DNA of 30,893 nt, from contig SFOH01000043.1 of the NCBI GenBank assembly GCA_004552485.1, positions 1 through 30,893 of the forward strand. Direction: 5' to 3'. The position numbers were made by a program, and so were the translations under genes. Shown here in pieces: positions 7,160-14,550 of the stretch (positions are counted from its first letter, which is position 1; every line of letters begins with the position of its first letter). The notes under the pieces are model-generated. The model was not told the DNA's origin and made no database searches. It was given only the letters and a program-made list of their open reading frames with translations. Source of the DNA: Bacteroidales bacterium. Lineage in GTDB: Bacteria; Bacteroidota; Bacteroidia; Bacteroidales; Muribaculaceae.

Positions 7160-9202
7160 TTATTTGACCTGCGCGCCAGGGGCGACGGGGCCGGAGGGAG
7201 CGATGACGACGAGGCGTCCGTCGCGGTCTTCGGCCGAGAGAATCATGCCCTGCGAGACAACACCCTTGAGCTTGCGCGGAGGCAGGTTGGCGATGAAGCA
7301 CAGCTGCTTGCCCACGAGCTCGGCGGGGTCGTAGAACTTGGCGATGCCGGAGACGATGGTGCGTTTCTCCAGGCCGTCGTCGATGAGGAAGCGCAGGAGC
7401 TTGTCGGCCTTGGGCACGCGCTCGCACTCGAGGACGGTGCCAACGCGCAAGTCGGCTTTCATGAACGTGTCGAAGTCGACGTCCTTGGCCTGCGGAGCGG
7501 GCTTCCATGAGTTGATGGCGTTCTGGCGGCGTGCCTCCTTGAGCTTGTTGATCTGAGCCTCGACTGCGGCATCCTCGATTTTCTCGAAGAGGAGCTCGGG
7601 CTTGCCCAGTTCGGTGCCGGCGGGAACGATGTCGCGGCTGCCGAGCATATTCCACTTCAGCTCCTTGAGATTCAGCATCTTGCAGAGATGCTCGCTCATG
7701 AACGGCGTGAACGGCTCGAAGGCTACGGCGATGGAGCCGCAGATCTGGAGCGCCGTGTTGAGGATGGTGGCCACGCGGGCCATGTCGGTCTTGGCAACCT
7801 TCCAGGGCTCGGTCTCCTGCAGATATTTGTTGCCGAGGCGGGCGATGTTCATGGCCTCGCGGAGGGCGTCGCGGAAGTGGAAGTTCTCGAGGTTGTCGGT
7901 CATTACGCGGGCGGTCTTCTCGATTTCGGCGTATACCTCGCGGTCAACGTCGGTGAGCTCGCCGGCGGCGGGAACTTTGCCCTCGAAGTACTTGTGGGTC
8001 AGCACCATGGCGCGGTTGACGAAGTTGCCGAGGATGGCGACGAGCTCCGAGTTGTTGCGCTGCTGGAAGTCGGCCCAGGTGAAATCGTTGTCCTTGGTCT
8101 CCGGGGCATTGGCGGTGAGCACATAGCGCAGCACGTCCTGCTTGCCGGGGAAGTCGCTGAGGTATTCGTGAAGCCATACGGCCCAGTTGCGCGACGTCGA
8201 AATCTTGTCGCCCTCGAGGTTCAGGAACTCGTTGGCGGGAACATTGTCTGGGAGCTGGAAGTTGTCGCCGTAAGCCATGAGCATTGCGGGGAAAACGATG
8301 CAGTGGAAGACGATGTTGTCCTTGCCGATGAAGTTGATGATGCGTGTCTCGGGGTCCTTCCACCACTTCTCCCAGGTGTCGGGCAGGAGCTCCTTCGTGT
8401 TGGAGATATAGCCGATGGGGGCGTCGAACCACACATAGAGCACCTTGCCCTCGCCGCCTTCGACGGGCACGGGGATGCCCCAGTCGAGGTCGCGGGTGAC
8501 GGCGCGGGGCTGCAGGCCCAGGTCGAGCCACGACTTGCACTGGCCGTAGACGTTGGTCTTCCACTCCTTGTGGCCCTCGAGAATCCATTTTTCCAGGGCC
8601 TCCTGGTAGCGGTCGAGCGGCAGATACCAGTGTTCGGTATCCTTGTAGACTGGCACGTTGCCGGTCTCGGCGCAGTGGGGGTTGATGAGCTCGGTGGAGT
8701 TCAGCGACGAGCCGCATTTCTCGCACTGGTCGCCGTAGGCGCCGGGGGCGTGGCACACGGGGCACTCGCCCACGATGTCGCGGTCGGTGACAAAGCGGTG
8801 GGCGCCCTCGTCATACGGCTGCTTGGAGGTGCGCTTGATGAAGACGTTGTTGTCGTACAGGCGCTGGAAGAACTCGGTGGCCGTGCGGCGGTGCTCCTCC
8901 GAAGTGGTGCGGGAATAGACGTCGAAGCTGATGCCAAGCTCCTCGAACGAGTCCTTGATGAGCTTGTGATAGCGGTCGACGACATCCTGCGGTGTGATGC
9001 CTTCGCGGCGGGCGCGGATGGTGATGGGCACGCCGTGCTCGTCAGAGCCGCCCACCAGTGTGACGGGGCGGTCGTTGAGTCGCAGGAAGCGGGCGTATAT
9101 GTCGGCGGGAACGTACACGCCGGCGAGGTGACCGATGTGCACGGGGCCGTTGGCGTAGGGGAGCGCCGTGGTGATGAGGGTGCGTTTATATTCTTTTGTC
9201 AT
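7160..9202 (-). CDS. metG: Methionyl-tRNA synthetase
   Basis: Charges tRNA-Met, including the initiator, with methionine in the cytoplasm. At 680 residues it matches the long dimeric MetG form. The HIGH motif is at residues 22-25 (PVHIGHLAG). The KMSKS loop reads KISTSR. A zinc knuckle has CPVC and CEKC pairs, indicating one zinc. The anticodon-binding helical domain follows, and about the last 105 residues form an EMAPII-like tRNA-binding domain (FMKADLRVGTV, KLLRFLIDDG, VSGIAKFY, SQGMILSAE). The ATG at 9202 gives the expected N-terminus. It lies 48 bases downstream of the TonB-like gene on the same strand and may share its transcript. Confidence 0.98.
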   Translation of the reverse strand: MTKEYKRTLITTALPYANGPVHIGHLAGVYVPADIYARFLRLNDRPVTLVGGSDEHGVPITIRARREGITPQDVVDRYHKLIKDSFEELGISFDVYSRTTSEEHRRTATEFFQRLYDNNVFIKRTSKQPYDEGAHRFVTDRDIVGECPVCHAPGAYGDQCEKCGSSLNSTELINPHCAETGNVPVYKDTEHWYLPLDRYQEALEKWILEGHKEWKTNVYGQCKSWLDLGLQPRAVTRDLDWGIPVPVEGGEGKVLYVWFDAPIGYISNTKELLPDTWEKWWKDPETRIINFIGKDNIVFHCIVFPAMLMAYGDNFQLPDNVPANEFLNLEGDKISTSRNWAVWLHEYLSDFPGKQDVLRYVLTANAPETKDNDFTWADFQQRNNSELVAILGNFVNRAMVLTHKYFEGKVPAAGELTDVDREVYAEIEKTARVMTDNLENFHFRDALREAMNIARLGNKYLQETEPWKVAKTDMARVATILNTALQICGSIAVAFEPFTPFMSEHLCKMLNLKELKWNMLGSRDIVPAGTELGKPELLFEKIEDAAVEAQINKLKEARRQNAINSWKPAPQAKDVDFDTFMKADLRVGTVLECERVPKADKLLRFLIDDGLEKRTIVSGIAKFYDPAELVGKQLCFIANLPPRKLKGVVSQGMILSAEDRDGRLVVIAPSGPVAPGAQVK

Positions 9203-9250
9203 GTATGCTGTTTGTTTTGTTATTTACTCATTATTATATAATGGGACGTT

Positions 9251-10078
9251 TCACTTGAAGGTGAACGTTATCGTTGCGGGCGTCATCTCGTCGGGGTCGC
9301 CGGCATTGGCCGAGCGCGAGAACGTGCGGCGCTGGACTTCGGCTATGCAGGCACGTTTGACGGCGCTGTTCGATGCTGCGGGAGCGTCGCCGCCGGTGAC
9401 CACGATGTTGCGGGCGTGGCCGGTGCGGTCGACGTTGAAAGACAGGCGCACTGAGCCGGTCACTGACGATTTCACGTGGCCGTAGCCGGGCCACTGCCAT
9501 CCGCCGCCGAGACTGCCTTTGCGGATGCCCGATGTGATGCCTTTCGAGTCGACGGCGCCGGCCGAGTTGTCCTTGCCGTTGACGTTGCCGGCCGTGCCCG
9601 TGTCGCCGTTGCGGTTGTTGGCGTTGTTATGGCCCTGGGCGCGGTTGAAGACGTCCTTGACCTTGGTCTGCTGGGCGGAGGGCTTGGGCGACTCCGGCTC
9701 CTTGGCCTTCACCGGGCCGGTCTTCTGCGGCTTGGGCTTCTCGGCGACCTGCACGGGGGCGGGACGCGGCGTCGTCACCACGGGAGCCGGCTCGGCCTCG
9801 GCGCCCTTGTCCTCGAAGTGGGTGCCCGAAGTAGGCGCCACCTGCGCGGACACGTCGACGGTCTCCTCCGTCTTGGCCGGCGCGTCGGCATTGCCGGGCG
9901 TCTTGGGCAGAGGAATGTCCTCGGGCTCGATAAATTCGGCCAGCTCGATATACGGCTCCGGCTCGGGCGGCCACTCGCTACCGGGCAGCCAGTGCATGTG
10001 CGCCAGCATCAGCCACAGCAGTATCAGCGCGCCGATGACGAGCGTGGAGACAGCGGATATGAGACGAGTGTTGTTCAT
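9251..10078 (-). CDS. TonB-like energy transducer
   Basis: A 275-residue inner-membrane protein with a short cytoplasmic N-terminus and one membrane helix (about 8-29). A Pro/Glu/Lys-rich periplasm-spanning stretch (about 35-140) and an Asn/Gly-rich spacer (NNANNRNGDTG) follow. The C-terminal domain, from about 195, has VTGSVRLSFNVDRTGHARNIVV and an end in ATITFTFK, like TonB/TolA C-terminal domains. It should carry the force made by ExbB-ExbD to outer-membrane transporters; a TolA-like role cannot be excluded. Its ATG shares one base with the exbD stop codon (TAATG), so the two are translationally coupled. I give no gene symbol because several TonB paralogues are usual in this phylum. Confidence 0.88.
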   Translation of the reverse strand: MNNTRLISAVSTLVIGALILLWLMLAHMHWLPGSEWPPEPEPYIELAEFIEPEDIPLPKTPGNADAPAKTEETVDVSAQVAPTSGTHFEDKGAEAEPAPVVTTPRPAPVQVAEKPKPQKTGPVKAKEPESPKPSAQQTKVKDVFNRAQGHNNANNRNGDTGTAGNVNGKDNSAGAVDSKGITSGIRKGSLGGGWQWPGYGHVKSSVTGSVRLSFNVDRTGHARNIVVTGGDAPAASNSAVKRACIAEVQRRTFSRSANAGDPDEMTPATITFTFK

Positions 10079-10554
10079 TATTTCGCGGGAACGGGAGTTG
10101 TTGTTGCGGGCGCGGAGGCCGTAGCCTCGGCGGGCGCTGTTTTGTCAATAGGGGTGGTTGCGAGAACCATCTTCAGGTCGTTCTGGGCGCCGAGGTTGAG
10201 CACCTCGATGACGCGGCCGTAGGGCACATCCACATCGCCGTAGACAGCGATGTCCGACTCCGGGTCCTGCTCCTGGACGCTGCGCAGGAACGAGATAAGC
10301 GCCGTGTCGTCGGCCAGGTCCATCGGCTCGTTGTCGCCGTAAGCGCCTTTCAGCGAGCCGTCGGGCAGCACGTAGACGCGCGTCACCGGCTTCAGCTGCG
10401 TCTGCTCCGTGCTCTGCGGCAGGTTCACCTCGAGCGCCGTCGGGAAGATGAACGTGCTCGTCACCATGAAGAACACAAGCAGCAGGAACACCACGTCGGT
10501 CATCGACGCCATGGAGAACGTTGCCAGTATATGTTGCTGTTTCTTTAAAGACAT
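10078..10554 (-). CDS. exbD: ExbD/TolR family biopolymer transport protein
   Basis: Forms the proton-driven motor with ExbB in the inner membrane. The 158-residue chain has a short cytoplasmic head, one membrane helix (about 18-38) and a periplasmic domain. The essential membrane Asp is Asp20 in SMTDVVFLLLVFFMV. The periplasmic part includes VYGDVDVPYGRVIEVL, typical of the family. A short Ala/Pro/Thr-rich tail (about 137-158) is extra to the core fold. It lies 42 bases after exbB and overlaps the TonB-like gene by one base. Confidence 0.95.
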   Translation of the reverse strand: MSLKKQQHILATFSMASMTDVVFLLLVFFMVTSTFIFPTALEVNLPQSTEQTQLKPVTRVYVLPDGSLKGAYGDNEPMDLADDTALISFLRSVQEQDPESDIAVYGDVDVPYGRVIEVLNLGAQNDLKMVLATTPIDKTAPAEATASAPATTTPVPAK

Positions 10555-10596
10555 TTTCAGTCAGCGAAAGGGGGTTAGACAGTGTGGATGCGCGCC

Positions 10597-11253
10597 TTAT
10601 TTGGCGGGCTCGTTGAGCAGGTCCATGAAGTCCATGGTCGACGCCTCCATGCGGTTCATGGCGCGGTTGAGGCTGGCGACGAGGAAGTTGTAGGCGAACA
10701 TGGCGATGATGCCCACAATCAGACCGGCCACCGTTGTCACCAGCGCCGTGTAGATGCCGCCGGCAAAGTCGCCGATCTGAGCCGCGCTGCCGCTCTGTGC
10801 GATGGCGTAGAACGACTGCACCATGCCGATCACCGTGCCCAGGAAGCCGATCATCGGGGCGGCGGCGGCAATCGTGGCCAGCCAGGTGAAGCCCTTCGAG
10901 AGGGCGGCCACCTCGAGGTTGCCGGCGTTTTCGATGGTCACCAGTACATCGTTCATCGGACGGCCGATGCGCGAGATGCCCTTGGAGATGAGGCGGGCGT
11001 AGGGGGTGTTGGTGTTGCGGCAGAGCTTTTCGGCGCTCGCAATCTGGCCGCCGTGGATGTAGTCCTTGATGCGTTTCATGAACGAGTCATCCTGCGACGA
11101 CGCGCGCTGAATCACGATGGCGCGCTCGATGAAAACATAGATGCACACGAGCAGCAGCACGGCCAGGACAATCATGATCCAGCCGCCGCTCACGCACAGT
11201 TCCCACAAGGATATTTCCGGGCCCTGGGCCGCGGGAGTCTGAAGTAAGAGCAT
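10597..11253 (-). CDS. exbB: ExbB/TolQ/MotA-type proton channel
   Basis: Inner-membrane subunit that assembles as a ring around ExbD and converts proton flow into motion. The 218 residues have three membrane helices: about 21-42, 122-150 and 163-192. The second and third carry the family motifs APMIGFLGTVIGMVQSF and GGIYTALVTTVAGLIVGI, which contribute polar residues to the channel. The large cytoplasmic loop lies between helices 1 and 2, as expected for ExbB/TolQ. The N-terminus (MLLLQTPAAQGPE) is short, without the long periplasmic extension seen in some ExbB proteins. It is 60 bases downstream of pdxJ. Confidence 0.95.
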   Translation of the reverse strand: MLLLQTPAAQGPEISLWELCVSGGWIMIVLAVLLLVCIYVFIERAIVIQRASSQDDSFMKRIKDYIHGGQIASAEKLCRNTNTPYARLISKGISRIGRPMNDVLVTIENAGNLEVAALSKGFTWLATIAAAAPMIGFLGTVIGMVQSFYAIAQSGSAAQIGDFAGGIYTALVTTVAGLIVGIIAMFAYNFLVASLNRAMNRMEASTMDFMDLLNEPAK

Positions 11254-11313
11254 TGTTGTTATATTTACTTATTGAGTGGTTAATTCGTTAATAGTCTGTC
11301 TGTTGAGGCTGCA

Positions 11314-12036
11314 TCACCGCTTCGGGGCGAGCGCCTTGCGGTAGCGCTTGATGGTCTCGCCGATGCCCAGGTATAGCGCCTCGCAAATGAGGGCGTGGCC
11401 GATGGACACCTCGTCGAGATACGGCATCTTCTCGTGGAAGAAAGCCAGGTTCTCCAGGCTCAGATCGTGACCAGCGTTCACGCCGATGCCCGCATTGTGG
11501 GCGGCAATCGAAGCCTCGACATACGGCGCCACGGCCTTCTCGCGGTCGGCGGCATATCCGTCGGCATACGGCTTCGTGTACAGCTCCACGCGGTCGGCGC
11601 CCGTGCGTGCGGCCAGCTTCACCGTCTCCACGTCGGGGCGCACGAATATCGACGAGCGGATGCCGCTCTCGCGCAGCCGGTCCACCACCTCCGTCAGAAA
11701 GTCGAAGTTTGCGGCCACGTCCCAGCCGTCCGAGCTCGTGATGGCGTCGGCGGCGTCGGGCACCAGCGTCACCTGCGCCGGACGCACCCTCAGCACCAGC
11801 TCCATGAACTCCGGCGTCGGGTTGCCCTCGATGTTGAACTCCGTGCGGATGATGCCGCGAAGGTCGAAAACGTCCTTGCGGCGGATATGACGCTCGTCCG
11901 GACGCGGGTGCACCGTGATGCCCTGCGCGCCCAGCGCCTCGCAGTCCTCGGCAAACTTGCACACGTCAGGCACGTTTTCGCCGCGTGCATTGCGCAAAGT
12001 CGCTATCTTATTGATGTTTACGCTCAGTGTGGTCAT
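11314..12036 (-). CDS. pdxJ: Pyridoxine 5'-phosphate synthase
   Basis: Makes pyridoxine 5'-phosphate from 1-deoxyxylulose 5-phosphate and 3-amino-2-oxopropyl phosphate, the last ring-forming step of DXP-dependent vitamin B6 synthesis. The 240 residues match the usual length. Visible motifs are LSVNINKIATLRNARG, TVHPRPDERHI, NIEGNP, the Glu of RVELYTKPYA, VNAGHDL, and EVSIGHALI near the phosphate site. It starts the minus-strand run pdxJ-exbB-exbD-tonB and faces the CBS-protein remnant/nadK operon across a shared promoter region. That PdxJ product is the cofactor of the aminotransferase domain further down the run is probably coincidence. Confidence 0.98.
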   Translation of the reverse strand: MTTLSVNINKIATLRNARGENVPDVCKFAEDCEALGAQGITVHPRPDERHIRRKDVFDLRGIIRTEFNIEGNPTPEFMELVLRVRPAQVTLVPDAADAITSSDGWDVAANFDFLTEVVDRLRESGIRSSIFVRPDVETVKLAARTGADRVELYTKPYADGYAADREKAVAPYVEASIAAHNAGIGVNAGHDLSLENLAFFHEKMPYLDEVSIGHALICEALYLGIGETIKRYRKALAPKR

Positions 12037-12097
12037 GTGATTTACTGTTAAATCAGCCTATAATTATGCTTAAACAGGTGAATTTCTCGATTTTTAT

Positions 12098-12152
12098 TTG
12101 TACTTTTGTACAATCAGAGTACAAAAATAGTCAGAATTACCCAAACCACGAA
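12098..12152. promoter_or_regulatory. Divergent promoter region of pdxJ and the CBS-remnant/nadK operon
   Basis: Two Bacteroidetes -7 boxes (TAnnTTTG) lie 13 bases apart in opposite directions: TACTTTTG at 12101-12108 (+) and TATTTTTG at 12129-12122 (-). The minus box has a TTCG 19 bases upstream (12152-12149), a three-of-four match to the -33 TTTG. The plus box has no good -33 match. The plus box lies inside a perfect inverted repeat, TTGTAC-TTTT-GTACAA (12098-12113), which could be an operator. If the plus box is used, translation of the next gene must begin downstream of about 12115. Confidence 0.45.
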
Positions 12153-12200
12153 ATAATTTTGCGAAATAATCACACCTCCGAGGCTGAAATATTGCGACTG

Positions 12201-12515
12201 ATGCCCGAGAACCCCGAAACAGGGCGCCTCACCGTGGCCTGTGCCCCCGCCGATTACAGCGCCTCCATCATCGCACGCGCCGTCGAAGACGTCGACGCAC
12301 ACCTGCTCAACCTCAACGTCACCGCCGACTCCGACGCCGCCCGCGTCGTCACCGACCTGCGCGTCTCCCACCGCAACGTCGGCGCCGTCGCACGCTCGCT
12401 CATGCGCTACGGCTACGAGATTCTCAGTGCCGACGCACCCCTCGCCCCGCCCGGTCCCGACTCCCCCGACGACACCAACCCCTACGCCGCCCTAATCCGC
12501 TACCTCGACATCTAA
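12201..12515 (+). CDS. C-terminal (ACT-like) remnant of a CBS-domain protein
   Basis: In many Bacteroidales a protein of about 220 residues, two CBS domains followed by an ACT-like tail, is encoded just before nadK. Here only the tail is present: GRLTVACAPADYSASIIARAVED, LNLNVTADSD, VTDLRVSHRNVGAVARSLMRYGYEI, ending IRYLDI. About 165 bases separate it from pdxJ, too few for the roughly 140-residue CBS part, and no other frame there resembles it. I chose ATG at 12201 (104 residues) because GC-rich coding sequence begins there. TTG 12159 and ATG 12066 are in-frame alternatives, but the second lies upstream of the putative promoter box. The frame is intact, so a small protein may still be made. 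Function unknown. Confidence 0.6.
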   Translation: MPENPETGRLTVACAPADYSASIIARAVEDVDAHLLNLNVTADSDAARVVTDLRVSHRNVGAVARSLMRYGYEILSADAPLAPPGPDSPDDTNPYAALIRYLDI

Positions 12516-12547
12516 CCATTCATCCACTCATCCACCCATCCACTCCC

Positions 12548-13411
12548 ATGAGGATCGCCATCTACGGCAGCCGCCGACAACTCCCCTATAAAGACTCAAT
12601 CCAAAGCCTGCTCCGACGCCTCTCCCTCGCCGGCGCCGAAATATACATGGCCCACAAACTCTACACCCACCTCGCCGGGGACCTCGCCCTCAACCTCTCC
12701 GCCGTCACCCTCGCCGGCTCCGACTTCCGCTCCCTCCCCCACATCGACATGGCCCTCAGCATCGGCGGCGACGGCACATTCCTGCGCACCGCCGCGTGGG
12801 TCGCCGACACCGGCACACCCATCCTCGGCATCAACACCGGCCACCTCGGCTACCTCGCCCCGCTCCCCGTGGCCGACGCCCCCGCCTTCGTCGACAACAT
12901 CCTCGCCGGCAACTACACCGTCGAGCACCGCAGCCTCCTCCAGGTCACCGAACCCGCCACACGCGGCTGGCACTGCGCCCTCAACGAAGTCGTCCTCGCC
13001 AAAGACGACTCCGCCTCGCTCATCACCGCCGAAACCCTCCTCGACTCCCGTCCTCTCGCCACCTACAAAGCCGACGGCCTCATCATCGCCACCCCCACCG
13101 GCTCCACCGCCTACAACCTCAGCGCCGGCGGCCCCATCATCCAGCCCACCGCCCCCGTGTGGGTCCTCTCACCCATCGCCGCACACAGCCTCGGCATGCG
13201 ACCCCTCGTCGTCAGCGACGACACCGTCCTTCGCATCACGGTCAGCGGCCGCGGCCACACCTTCCGCCTCACCCTCGACGGACGCTCAACCACCCTGCCC
13301 ATGGGCACCCAAGTCACCGTGCGCCGCGCGCCCTTCACCACCGGCGTCGTCCAGCCCCTCGGCACCGGCTTCCCCGCCGTCCTCCGCACCAAGCTCATGT
13401 TCAACGCCTGA
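12548..13411 (+). CDS. nadK: NAD kinase
   Basis: Phosphorylates NAD to NADP in the cytoplasm. Within 287 residues are the diagnostic GGDGT at 73-77 (SIGGDGTFLRTA), GINTGHLGYLAP, the ALNEVVLAKDD motif, and the glycine-rich KADGLIIATPTGSTAYNLSAGGPI. The C-terminal part has LSPIAAHSLGMRPLVVSDD, as in the family. Length is usual. ATG at 12548 follows the CBS remnant by 32 bases, and the metalloprotease gene follows 12 bases after its stop, so the three are probably one operon. Its third codon positions are strongly C-rich, as in its neighbours. Confidence 0.98.
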   Translation: MRIAIYGSRRQLPYKDSIQSLLRRLSLAGAEIYMAHKLYTHLAGDLALNLSAVTLAGSDFRSLPHIDMALSIGGDGTFLRTAAWVADTGTPILGINTGHLGYLAPLPVADAPAFVDNILAGNYTVEHRSLLQVTEPATRGWHCALNEVVLAKDDSASLITAETLLDSRPLATYKADGLIIATPTGSTAYNLSAGGPIIQPTAPVWVLSPIAAHSLGMRPLVVSDDTVLRITVSGRGHTFRLTLDGRSTTLPMGTQVTVRRAPFTTGVVQPLGTGFPAVLRTKLMFNA

Positions 13412-13423
13412 CGGTTCCCCGCC

Positions 13424-14158
13424 ATGCAACAATACCTCATCTCACAGCACTACCGCCATCCCCTCTTCGGCGAAGTCGCCATCCGCGTGTGCCCCACCTC
13501 CCGACGCTTCTCCGCCCGCTGGAAAGGGCAGATGCTCACTGTCAACATCCCGCCGCGCACCACCCTCGCCTCCTTCCAGAAAATCCTCGACCAGTGGACC
13601 CCCGAGCTCCTGGCCAAACGCCCCCGGACACGCTACACCGACGGCCAAACACTCACCTTCCCCGACTTCACCATCCTCATACGCACCAGCCCCCGCGTCG
13701 AGCCCCAATACATCAATTCAAAGCACCTCTCCACCGCCGACTCCTCCTTCGCCATCGAAGTCGGCCCCGGCGTCGACTTCTCCAACCCCTCCCTCGAAAA
13801 ACACATAGCCCAACACATCCGCCGTATAGCCACGTTCATGGCCTCCGGCACCCTCCCCGCCCTCGCCGACGCCGAGTTCCGCCGCCTGAACATCACACCC
13901 CCGCCCCGCGTCACCATCTCCCACGGCCTCCAGCGCCTCGGCTTCTGCTCGCCCACGCAGCGACGAATCGCCCTAAGCCTCGCCGTCATGTTCCTGTCCG
14001 ACGAGCTCCGCCGCTACATCATCTGCCACGAAATCGCACACCTCACCCACCCCAACCACTCCGCCGCCTTCCACGCCCTCGTCGACACCTACACAGACGG
14101 CCGCGAAGCCGACCTCGAACGCCAGCTCCGCGCCTTCCCCTGGCCCATCCCCCGCTAA
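13424..14158 (+). CDS. YgjP-like (DUF45) zinc metalloprotease
   Basis: A 244-residue cytoplasmic protein of the YgjP/SprT-like metallopeptidase group. The zinc site is clear: CHEIAHLTHPNHSAAF with His202, Glu203, His206 and a third ligand, probably His212. The N-terminal part (RVCPTSRRFSARWKGQMLTVNIPP) resembles the beta-rich start of DUF45 proteins. No signal peptide or membrane segment is seen. Substrates of this family are poorly known. The C-terminus ends soon after the metal site, as is usual. It follows nadK by 12 bases and is the last gene before the repeat-rich gap. Confidence 0.9.
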   Translation: MQQYLISQHYRHPLFGEVAIRVCPTSRRFSARWKGQMLTVNIPPRTTLASFQKILDQWTPELLAKRPRTRYTDGQTLTFPDFTILIRTSPRVEPQYINSKHLSTADSSFAIEVGPGVDFSNPSLEKHIAQHIRRIATFMASGTLPALADAEFRRLNITPPPRVTISHGLQRLGFCSPTQRRIALSLAVMFLSDELRRYIICHEIAHLTHPNHSAAFHALVDTYTDGREADLERQLRAFPWPIPR

Positions 14159-14228
14159 TTTTTTAGATAGTACGTTGTTCTGACAATAGCGGAAAAATAG
14201 CCGTAAATTCAATAGCGTTAGCGAAGGG

Positions 14229-14245
14229 GGACGGCAGAGCCGTCC
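14229..14245 (+). repeat. GGACGGC hairpin, left module of composite repeat
   Basis: GGACGGC pairs with GCCGTCC across AGA (7-bp stem), followed by TTTAG. A related hairpin, GACGGCTT-GG-AAGCCGTC, occupies the same relative place in the second repeat cluster at 30620-30637. It lies 71 bases after the metalloprotease stop and might also work as a weak terminator. The 14159-14550 gap has no gene; its content is this hairpin and the two repeat modules listed next. Confidence 0.6.
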
Positions 14246-14281
14246 TTTAGTGTAGGGGTTCAGTTGCGCGTTAGCGCTGCA

Positions 14282-14364
14282 AAACCCTGGTAATGAGCAT
14301 AATATATTAGAGGGCACCGCGTAGCGGTGCGTTAGAAAATCCTTAACGCACCGCTATGCGGTGC
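14282..14364. repeat. Inverted pair of GCACCGC hairpins with a flanking CCCTGGTAATG
   Basis: The forward copy has ACCCTGGTAATG (14284-14295), then 18 bases, then GCACCGC-GTA-GCGGTGC followed by GTTAG (14314-14335). Seven bases later a reversed copy of the hairpin (GCACCGC-TAT-GCGGTGC, 14348-14364, preceded by TTAAC) follows. Each arm folds on itself, and the two arms can also pair with each other. The same CCCTGGTAATG and hairpin occur in the same order at 30778-30830. Confidence 0.75.
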
Positions 14365-14387
14365 TGCTCTGTGGGGGTGGGCGCTTA

Positions 14388-14459
14388 ACCAGGGGTTTGG
14401 CAGCGCTCTGCGCAGCCTGCACACCCTGGCTACCCTTATCGCCCGCTGACGCTGGCGTT
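14388..14459 (-). repeat. 72-base dispersed repeat, copy 1 (reverse orientation)
   Basis: Reverse-complemented, this 72-base block matches 30714-30785 at about 64 of 72 positions without gaps; the core (14388-14436) matches 47 of 49. It can fold through CCAGGG and CCCTGG ends. Together with the GCACCGC hairpin it makes a reversed second copy of the composite repeat, giving the gap a head-to-head layout. No reading frame in it is conserved as protein between copies. Confidence 0.8.
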
Positions 14460-14550
14460 CCCAGTCGCAGAATAGATGCGCAGACGTTCCTCCGCCCGCT
14501 TTACTCGTTTGTCGGACGGCTATAATACCTTGTAACTAATAACTAACGCC

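Noticed and set aside
7080..7655. Upstream extension of the asparaginase frame into metG
   Set aside because: The extension is an Arg/Pro-rich shadow of the metG 3' end; the family N-terminus begins at the GTG/TTG near 7080.
7688..9241. 517-residue open frame on the plus strand opposite metG
   Set aside because: Full metG motifs are on the minus strand; the plus frame is Val/Gly/Asp-rich and has no family features, a typical mirror of GC-rich coding.
4084..12036. One dedicated new system formed by the whole minus-strand run
   Set aside because: The genes are recognised housekeeping or energy-transduction families with ordinary spacing; adjacency alone does not support a joint function.
12796..14166. 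456-residue Arg/Pro/His-rich frame across nadK and the metalloprotease
   Set aside because: It overlaps two recognised genes out of frame; its composition comes from C-rich third codon positions.
14159..14550. CRISPR array or tRNA cluster in the repeat-rich gap
   Set aside because: Repeats are few, palindromic and not regularly spaced with unique spacers; no cas gene or tRNA fold was seen.
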